Shown: positions 1 through 5,101 of the stretch, one piece after another | Layout: every line of letters begins with the position of its first letter | Position numbering within the stretch: the stretch's first letter is position 1 | DNA from: Hyphomicrobiaceae bacterium UBA2767 | Lineage (GTDB): Bacteria; Pseudomonadota; Alphaproteobacteria; Rhizobiales; Methyloligellaceae | Assembly (NCBI GenBank): GCA_002352635.1 | Contig: DEIT01000163.1 | Location: 1 to 5,101 of the forward strand | Direction of reading: 5' to 3' | Length of the DNA stretch: 5,101 bases | Notes under the pieces: generated by a model | The model's database searches: none | What the model was told of the DNA's origin: nothing | The model's input: only the letters and a program-made list of their open reading frames with translations | Made by a program: the position numbers and the translations under genes

Positions 1-1
1 T

Positions 2-709
2 GCGTCACTTTCCGCCGCACGCGCCCAGTTGAGGAATGCCGAACTGAACCTGGAATGGACGGAAGTCGTCGCGCCGATTGGTGGGCGCGTTTCCGATACG
101 CCGGTGGATGTCGGCAACCTTATTTCCGGGGGGCAGGACGCCTCGACAATACTGACACGCATTGTGTCGCTCGATCCCATTCATTTCACGTTCGACGGAA
201 GCGAGGCGGACTATCTTAAATACCAGCGCCTCGCCCGCTCTGGCCAGCGGCCATCCTCGCGCGACAACGCGAATCCGGTGGCTGTCCGCCTGATTGACGA
301 GCAGAAATTCCGTCACCGGGGGAAAATGGATTTTGTCGACAATGCGCTTGATCCGAAGTCCGGAACCATCAAGGGACGCGCAATTTTCGAGAACAAGGAT
401 ACCCTTCTGTTGCCGGGGATGTTCGGGCGGATGCGTCTGTTTGGCGGCGATTTTGATGCGATTCTGATTCCCGATAGCGCAATTGCGTCAGATCAGTCGC
501 GCAAGATCGTCATGACTGTGTCCTCGGACGGTTCTGTTACCACCAAGGTGATTACGCTCGGCCCTATCGTTGATGGACTGAGGGTGGTTCGCTCCGGCCT
601 GAGCGAGAACGATCAGATCATTATTTCTGGATTGCAGCGGGCCCGTCCCGGACAAAAGGTCAAACCGGAAGTGGGAAAGATCTCCGCCGACTCACAGCAA
701 ACAAATTAA
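2..709 (+). CDS. RND efflux periplasmic adaptor (membrane fusion protein), MexE type, 5'-partial
   Basis: This is the C-terminal 235 residues of a membrane fusion protein that links an RND transporter in the inner membrane to an outer-membrane channel. The frame is open to the left edge, so the true start, signal peptide and first half of the coiled-coil hairpin are outside the window; family members are usually about 380-420 residues. The fragment begins in the alanine-rich second helix of the hairpin (ARAQLRNAELNLEWT, residues 6-20). It then enters the second half of the lipoyl domain (VVAPIGGRVS, 22-31). Next come the beta-barrel domain (VSLDPIHFTF at 55-64; LDPKSGTIKGRA at 116-127; LPGMFGRMRL at 137-146) and the membrane-proximal domain, ending in GLQRARPGQKV (210-220). 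The DPKSGTIKGRA and LPGMFGRMRL blocks are typical of MexE/AcrA adaptors. It ends in TAA 30 bases before the transporter start, so the two are very likely one operon. Substrate cannot be inferred from this part. Confidence 0.95.
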   Translation, partial: ASLSAARAQLRNAELNLEWTEVVAPIGGRVSDTPVDVGNLISGGQDASTILTRIVSLDPIHFTFDGSEADYLKYQRLARSGQRPSSRDNANPVAVRLIDEQKFRHRGKMDFVDNALDPKSGTIKGRAIFENKDTLLLPGMFGRMRLFGGDFDAILIPDSAIASDQSRKIVMTVSSDGSVTTKVITLGPIVDGLRVVRSGLSENDQIIISGLQRARPGQKVKPEVGKISADSQQTN

Positions 710-739
710 GCGACGAAACCGGCGATAGCAGGCACATAG

Positions 740-3700
740 ATGCGCTTATCACATTTTTTTATTGACCGGCCGATTTTCGCAGCGGTGATTTCGATCATTC
801 TGACGATCGTCGGCGCGATATCGTATTTTGCGTTGCCTGTTTCCGAATATCCGGAGATTGCCCCTCCGACAATCGTCGTGAGCGCAACCTATCCAGGCGC
901 GTCAGCCGATGTGATTGCAGATACGGTTGCGGCTCCCCTCGAGCAGGAGATAAACGGTGTCGAGGGGATGTTGTACATCTCGTCTCAATCGACGGGCAAT
1001 GGGGCAACGGCCATCAATGTCGTTTTTCGCCCTGGCACTGATATCGATCTGGCCCAGGTTCTGGTGCAGAACCGTGTTTCTGTCGCGGAGCCCAGGCTGC
1101 CAGAGGAAGTGCGCCGGCTTGGTGTAACGGTTCGCAAGAACTCGCCTGACCTGATGCTGGTCATTCATCTCACGTCACCTGACGGAACGTTCGACCAGCA
1201 ATACATCTCCAACTATGCGACCCTCAACATCAAGGACGTGCTCGCACGTCTGGACGGTGTCGGCGAGGCGCGCGTGTTTGGCGCACGCGATTATTCCATG
1301 CGGATCTGGCTTGACCCTGCATTGGTTGCAGCACGAAACCTGACGGCTTCGGAAGTTGTTGCAGGATTGCGGCGAGCCAATCTGCAGGTGGCGGCCGGGG
1401 CACTGAACCAGCCGCCGGCGACTTCGGAGGGTGCATACGAGCTATCGGTGAACACGCTGGGGCGTTTGACTACCCCAGAGCAATTTGCCGATGTTGTTAT
1501 CGCTCGCGACGACAACGGGCGCATTACCCGCGTCCGCGATATCGCACGTGTGGAACTGGGGTCACAGGACTATACGATCAACGCATATCTCGACAACAAG
1601 GTCGCAACCGCGATCGTCATCTTTCAACGTCCAGGGTCCAATGCACTTGCAACGGCAGAATCGATACTCACGACCGTTGAACGGCTTTCCAAGAGTTTTC
1701 CGTCAGGCCTTGCATATTCGGTCGTCTACAACCCGACCGAATTTATCCAGCGGTCTATTGATGCGGTGATCACGACCTTTTGGGAGGCGCTGATCCTCGT
1801 CGTCCTCGTGGTCATCATCTTTTTGCAAACGTGGCGCGCCGCAATTGTACCGATTGCCGCGATTCCGGTGTCATTGATCGGGACGTTTTTCGTCATGACG
1901 GTCTTCGGATTCTCGCTCAACAACCTGACCTTGTTTGGTCTCGTGCTGGCTATCGGCATTGTTGTTGATGACGCGATTGTCGTTGTGGAAAATGTCGAGC
2001 GCTATCTCCGCGAAGGCCTGTCGCCACGAGATGCCGCTTACAAGACCATGAGCGAAGTCGGCGGCGCGCTGATCGCGATGTCGCTGGTGCTGCTGGCGGT
2101 CTTCATTCCATCCGCTTTCATCACCGGAATTTCCGGATCATTCTATCAGCAGTTTGCCCTGACGATTTCCGCATCAACGTTGATATCACTCATGGTGTCA
2201 TTGACGCTTTCTCCAGCGCTGTCGGCACTTCTGCTCAAGCCTCACAAAAAGAAAAAGGCCAAGGCAAAGGGCTTTTTCGCGGCACTCACATGGCCGCTGC
2301 GGAGGTTTTTCGATGGTTTCAATTGGGTGTTTGACAAGCTGTCAAATGGTTATGGGGCTATGGCCCGTCGACTAATCCGTTTTGCCGGCGTCGTGCTGGT
2401 CGTCTATGGCGGTCTTATATTCCTGACCTATTATCAGTTCGTCAGGACGCCAACCGGGTTCATTCCACCGCTTGATCGCGGCTACTTCATTACCGCGTTC
2501 CAACTCCCTCCGGGTTCGACGTTGAAGCGAACGGACGCGGTCATTCAGCAAGCCTCCAGCGTCCTGCTTGCCCGCAAAGGTGTTAAACACGCGGTTGGCT
2601 TCGCAGGTTTCGATGGCGCGACCTTCACGAATGCTCCCAACGCAGGCGTCATCTTCGTGACCATGGAAGACTTTGCCGACCGGGTGGAGCAGGGCCTGAC
2701 GGCGGATGCCATCCTCGCCGATTTGCGCGCCCAGATGTTCAGAATACGCGATGCAAACATTTTTGTTCTGCCGCCACCATCTGTGCCGGGTATCGGGACG
2801 GGCGGCGGCTTCAAGCTGTACGTTCAGGATAGAGCAGGGCGCGGGGCCCGTGCGCTGGAGCAGGCGGCATGGGGTATTGCCGGACCGGCAAACGGAACAC
2901 CGGGGCTAACGCAGGTCTTCACCCTGTTCAGCACGGCCACACCACAAATTTTCGCGGATATCGATCGCACCAAGGCTGAAAAACTCGGTGTTCCCATCAC
3001 CAGAATCTTCGACACGCTGTCGATCTATATGGGCTCGGTTTTCGTAAACGATTTCAACATCCTTGGGCGCACCTATCGCGTAACCGCCCATGGCGACAAT
3101 CCATATCGGTTGACGGTCCGCGACGTGGCCAATCTGAAGACCCGATCAGATTTCGGCGAGATGGTGCCACTCGGATCGGTTGCGACCTTCAAGAACACCT
3201 CTGGCCCCTATCGTGTACCGCGCTACAATCTGTTCCGCGCGGCGGAGGTCCAGGGATCAACACTGCCTGGCTTCTCTACGGGCCAAGCTATTGCGGCAAT
3301 GGAGGCTCTGGCAGAAAGAAACCTGCCTTCGGGTTTCGACTATGAATGGACGGAACTGGCCCTTCAGGAAAAAATTGCAGGAAACACTGCCACAATTGCC
3401 TTCCTTCTCGCTGTCGTATTCGTGTTTCTCCTGCTGGCCGCTCAGTATGAGAGTGTGGTCCTGCCGCTCGCCGTCATTCTCATCGTTCCCATGTGCCTGC
3501 TGGCAGCAATTTCCGGCGTCATCCTTAGAGGAATGGACAACAATATCCTCACACAGATCGGGTTCGTGGTCCTGATCGCTCTTGCCGCCAAAAACGCGAT
3601 CCTGATTGTCGAATTTGCCAAACAGGCGGAAGAGGCAGGCGCCAATCGTGTTGAGGCAACCATACAGGCTGCCCGAACACGCCTGCGGCCGATCCTGATG

Positions 3701-3913
3701 ACGTCATTCGCCTTTATTCTTGGTGTCGTACCTTTGGCGATCGCTCAGGGAGCAGGCGCGGAAATGCGTCAGGCTCTGGGAACGGCCGTATTCTTCGGTA
3801 TGCTCGGCGTGACACTATTCGGATTGATATTCACGCCCGTCTTCTATGTGGTTTGCCGGGCAATGCTGGATATCAAGCCAGCCAGCATTGTGAAGCGGCG
3901 GCAGCAATCGTAA
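740..3913 (+). CDS. RND multidrug efflux transporter, MexF-type (HAE1 family), complete
   Basis: Proton-driven inner-membrane pump that captures substrates from the periplasm or outer leaflet and passes them to an outer-membrane channel as a trimer. The length (1057 residues) is normal for the family. The start is secure: the N-terminus MRLSHFFIDRPIFA matches the conserved family opening, behind a weak AGCAGG ribosome site at 727-732. Twelve membrane segments are recognisable, near residues 9-30, 343-362, 367-388, 394-416, 440-460, 470-499, 546-566, 881-902, 906-927, 937-958, 986-1003 and 1013-1037. Two large periplasmic loops (about 31-342 and 567-880) form the porter and docking domains. 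The proton-relay residues are intact: D410 and D411 in IGIVVDDAIVVVENVE, K951 in ALAAKNAILIVEFA, and R981 in ARTRLRPILMTSFAF, matching AcrB D407, D408, K940 and R971. SPDLMLVIHLTSP (135-147) and FTNAPNAGVIF (629-639) resemble MexF more than AcrB. A lysine-rich stretch (503-510) sits in the cytoplasmic loop. MexF relatives export chloramphenicol, quinolones, trimethoprim or plant phenolics; the substrate here is unknown. Confidence 0.97.
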   Translation: MRLSHFFIDRPIFAAVISIILTIVGAISYFALPVSEYPEIAPPTIVVSATYPGASADVIADTVAAPLEQEINGVEGMLYISSQSTGNGATAINVVFRPGTDIDLAQVLVQNRVSVAEPRLPEEVRRLGVTVRKNSPDLMLVIHLTSPDGTFDQQYISNYATLNIKDVLARLDGVGEARVFGARDYSMRIWLDPALVAARNLTASEVVAGLRRANLQVAAGALNQPPATSEGAYELSVNTLGRLTTPEQFADVVIARDDNGRITRVRDIARVELGSQDYTINAYLDNKVATAIVIFQRPGSNALATAESILTTVERLSKSFPSGLAYSVVYNPTEFIQRSIDAVITTFWEALILVVLVVIIFLQTWRAAIVPIAAIPVSLIGTFFVMTVFGFSLNNLTLFGLVLAIGIVVDDAIVVVENVERYLREGLSPRDAAYKTMSEVGGALIAMSLVLLAVFIPSAFITGISGSFYQQFALTISASTLISLMVSLTLSPALSALLLKPHKKKKAKAKGFFAALTWPLRRFFDGFNWVFDKLSNGYGAMARRLIRFAGVVLVVYGGLIFLTYYQFVRTPTGFIPPLDRGYFITAFQLPPGSTLKRTDAVIQQASSVLLARKGVKHAVGFAGFDGATFTNAPNAGVIFVTMEDFADRVEQGLTADAILADLRAQMFRIRDANIFVLPPPSVPGIGTGGGFKLYVQDRAGRGARALEQAAWGIAGPANGTPGLTQVFTLFSTATPQIFADIDRTKAEKLGVPITRIFDTLSIYMGSVFVNDFNILGRTYRVTAHGDNPYRLTVRDVANLKTRSDFGEMVPLGSVATFKNTSGPYRVPRYNLFRAAEVQGSTLPGFSTGQAIAAMEALAERNLPSGFDYEWTELALQEKIAGNTATIAFLLAVVFVFLLLAAQYESVVLPLAVILIVPMCLLAAISGVILRGMDNNILTQIGFVVLIALAAKNAILIVEFAKQAEEAGANRVEATIQAARTRLRPILMTSFAFILGVVPLAIAQGAGAEMRQALGTAVFFGMLGVTLFGLIFTPVFYVVCRAMLDIKPASIVKRRQQS

Positions 3914-3917
3914 GACT

Positions 3918-3955
3918 GATCTTTGTCCGGAAACCAATTGGACTCTGGTTAGATC
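3918..3955. repeat. Interrupted inverted repeat in the spacer between transporter and P450 genes
   Basis: In the 83-base spacer, GATCT (3918-3922) pairs with AGATC (3951-3955), and AACCA (3932-3936) pairs with TGGTT (3946-3950). The two right arms are adjacent, whereas the left arms are separated by nine bases, so a folded RNA would have a 9-base bulge and a 9-base loop. The loop region also overlaps the 8-base perfect palindrome CCAATTGG (3934-3941). No run of T follows, so this is not a convincing intrinsic terminator. It could be a regulator site, a weak RNA structure between genes, or chance. Confidence 0.3.
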
Positions 3956-3983
3956 TTGACGGAGGCTGACAGTCTGCTGAAGC

Positions 3984-3990
3984 AAGGAAG
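3984..3990 (+). promoter_or_regulatory. Ribosome binding site of the P450 gene
   Basis: AAGGAAG lies six bases before the ATG at 3997, a good Shine-Dalgarno match at good spacing. It fixes the P450 start: the frame has a TGA stop at 3967-3969 and no other start codon between that stop and 3997. It is a better match than the site in front of the transporter gene, which fits a gene that is translated independently of its upstream neighbour. Confidence 0.75.
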
Positions 3991-3996
3991 GCGCAA

Positions 3997-5101
3997 ATGG
4001 CCGCGTTCATCCCGCCAACGATCGATCCACCCACTCGTCCGCTGGGTGTGCTCGCGAGCCTTCGTGCGGTTCGCAAGAATGCGCTGTGCGTACTTCCGGC
4101 CATCAGCTTCACGCAGCCAATCGTTTCGGGCAGGACTGGTCTCGGGCGTTGGCACATGGTCCAGGGCCCGGAGGGCTTGAAGCGAATTTTCCTCGATAAC
4201 GTAGACAACTATCCGAAATCGGAAGTCATGATCCGGATGCTGCGGTCGGCTGTCGGTGAGAGCCTCTTTACCTCGGAGGGTTCGAGATGGCGCTGGCAAC
4301 GCCGCGCCATCGCGCCCGTATTCGCAACGCGTAATGTTCGCTCGCTTGCGCCTGTGATGACGCAGACGGCGGAACGCGCCACAGCGCGGCTTGCTGCACA
4401 ATCCGGTCCAACCGAGATGGTCCGCGAAATGTTGTCGGCGACATTCGACGTTATCTGCGAAGTCGCCCTGTCAGGGAAAGAACATTTTGATGCGGAAGAA
4501 TACGGTGCGGCCATCATCCGTTACTTCGTGACCGTTGGGCGTGCCTCTTTGCTTGATTTCCTCGATCTGCCGCACTGGATTCCAAGGCCCGGTGAATTGC
4601 GGGGGCGGGGTGCGGTCCGCACCATGCACCGGATGGTGGCACAGGCGATTGAAGCACGGCGGCTTAAAGGTCCGGGCGAGCTTCAGGATCTTCTCGACTA
4701 TATGCTCAAGGCCGAGGACCCTGAAAGTGGTCGACGGATGACGCCAACCGATCTGCTGCACAACATGCAATTCTTCATCGTTGCGGGACATGAGACGACG
4801 GCGCTCGCCCTTGCCTGGACCCTCTTCCTGCTTTCACATGACGAAGGTGTACAGGCGCGGGCGCATGATGAAGCGCGTACGGTGCTGGGAGAACGTGCGG
4901 CGGGCGCTGAAGACTTGCCGCGCGCGCCTTACATTGAACAGGTCCTGCAGGAGGCTATGCGGCTCTATCCGCCGGTCGGCCTCTTGGCACGCAACGTTCT
5001 GGCCCCGGATGAGCTCTATGAGCGCGAGATTCGGCGGCGCGATACCGTGTTCCTGAACATTTTCGCACTTCACCGCCACGAACACTTCTGGGATCAGCCC
5101 A
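3997..5101 (+). CDS. Cytochrome P450, 3'-partial
   Basis: Heme-thiolate monooxygenase, cut by the right edge after 368 complete codons; bacterial members are usually about 400-460 residues, so some 50-90 residues are missing. The frame is open from the ATG at 3997 to the edge. Family marks appear in order: a proline-rich N-terminus (PPTIDPPTRPLG, 6-17) with no membrane anchor, suggesting a soluble cytoplasmic enzyme; a C-helix WxxxR (W98, R102) in EGSRWRWQRRAIAPVF, which contacts the heme propionate; the I-helix oxygen-activation motif AGHETT (263-268); the K-helix ExxR (E319, R322) in EAMRLYPP; and the ALHRHEHFW segment (358-366) that precedes the PERF motif. The heme-ligand cysteine loop lies beyond the window, so catalytic competence cannot be confirmed. 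The general look (GESLFTSEG, QEAMRLYPPV) is that of bacterial P450s resembling fatty-acid or CYP4-like hydroxylases, but the substrate is not deducible. Any ferredoxin or reductase partner is outside the window. It lies 83 bases after the transporter gene in the same direction. Confidence 0.95.
   Translation, partial: MAAFIPPTIDPPTRPLGVLASLRAVRKNALCVLPAISFTQPIVSGRTGLGRWHMVQGPEGLKRIFLDNVDNYPKSEVMIRMLRSAVGESLFTSEGSRWRWQRRAIAPVFATRNVRSLAPVMTQTAERATARLAAQSGPTEMVREMLSATFDVICEVALSGKEHFDAEEYGAAIIRYFVTVGRASLLDFLDLPHWIPRPGELRGRGAVRTMHRMVAQAIEARRLKGPGELQDLLDYMLKAEDPESGRRMTPTDLLHNMQFFIVAGHETTALALAWTLFLLSHDEGVQARAHDEARTVLGERAAGAEDLPRAPYIEQVLQEAMRLYPPVGLLARNVLAPDELYEREIRRRDTVFLNIFALHRHEHFWDQP

Noticed and set aside
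710..739. Promoter or terminator between adaptor and transporter
   Set aside because: The 30-base gap holds only a weak AGCAGG ribosome site; it is too short and shows no hairpin or promoter boxes.
754..760. Run of seven T at codons 5-7 of the transporter, in the form of a -1 slippery heptamer (T TTT TTT)
   Set aside because: A -1 shift reaches a TGA stop after one codon (763-765), I see no downstream stimulating structure, and the two phenylalanines are conserved in the family. It is a plausible slippage or phase-variation tract only at low odds.
3914..3956. Intrinsic terminator after the transporter gene
   Set aside because: The inverted repeat has short A/T-rich arms, a 9-base bulge and no following T run, so it does not look like a rho-independent terminator.
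3957..3985. Possible sigma-70 promoter with TTGACG at 3957-3962 ahead of the P450
   Set aside because: At 17-base spacing the -10 position reads AAGCAA, a poor match to TATAAT. A promoter may exist but the sequence does not support naming one.
3956..4180. A 74-codon + strand frame starting at TTG that overlaps the P450 start
   Set aside because: It shares the region with the P450 in another frame, its translation is arginine-rich and low in information, and the AAGGAAG site is placed for the P450 ATG.
3949..4401. A 150-codon open frame on the - strand across the P450 start and spacer
   Set aside because: It lies almost wholly opposite the clearly coding P450 frame with its ordered family motifs, and its translation is rich in Arg/Ala/Ser with no recognisable domain. 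It is a shadow of codon bias.

Overview
The window reads as a piece of an alphaproteobacterial chromosome or large plasmid. The family-level resemblance of the genes and the moderately high G+C codon use point to the Rhizobiales (Rhizobium, Brucella/Ochrobactrum or Mesorhizobium type). This placement is inferred from general resemblance and was not tested by a search.

Layout, all on the + strand: (1) positions 2-709 hold the C-terminal part of an RND periplasmic adaptor of MexE type, whose 5' end lies outside the window; (2) after a 30-base gap, positions 740-3913 hold a complete 1057-residue RND inner-membrane transporter of MexF (HAE1) type; (3) an 83-base spacer (3914-3996) contains a two-part inverted repeat and a good ribosome binding site; (4) positions 3997-5101 hold the first 368 codons of a cytochrome P450, which runs off the right edge before its heme-ligand cysteine.

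The adaptor and transporter are almost certainly co-transcribed and form two of the three parts of a proton-driven drug/solute efflux pump. No outer-membrane channel gene follows the transporter, where MexEF-OprN-type operons usually have one, so the pump probably uses a channel encoded elsewhere. The P450 lies in the same direction close behind. It may belong to the same transcription unit, which would place an oxidising enzyme and an exporter under common control. The sequence does not prove that link and shows neither a redox partner nor a regulator.

Nothing here is a clear new system. The P450-pump pairing is the observation most worth following. I saw no tRNA, rRNA, CRISPR, insertion sequence or integration site.
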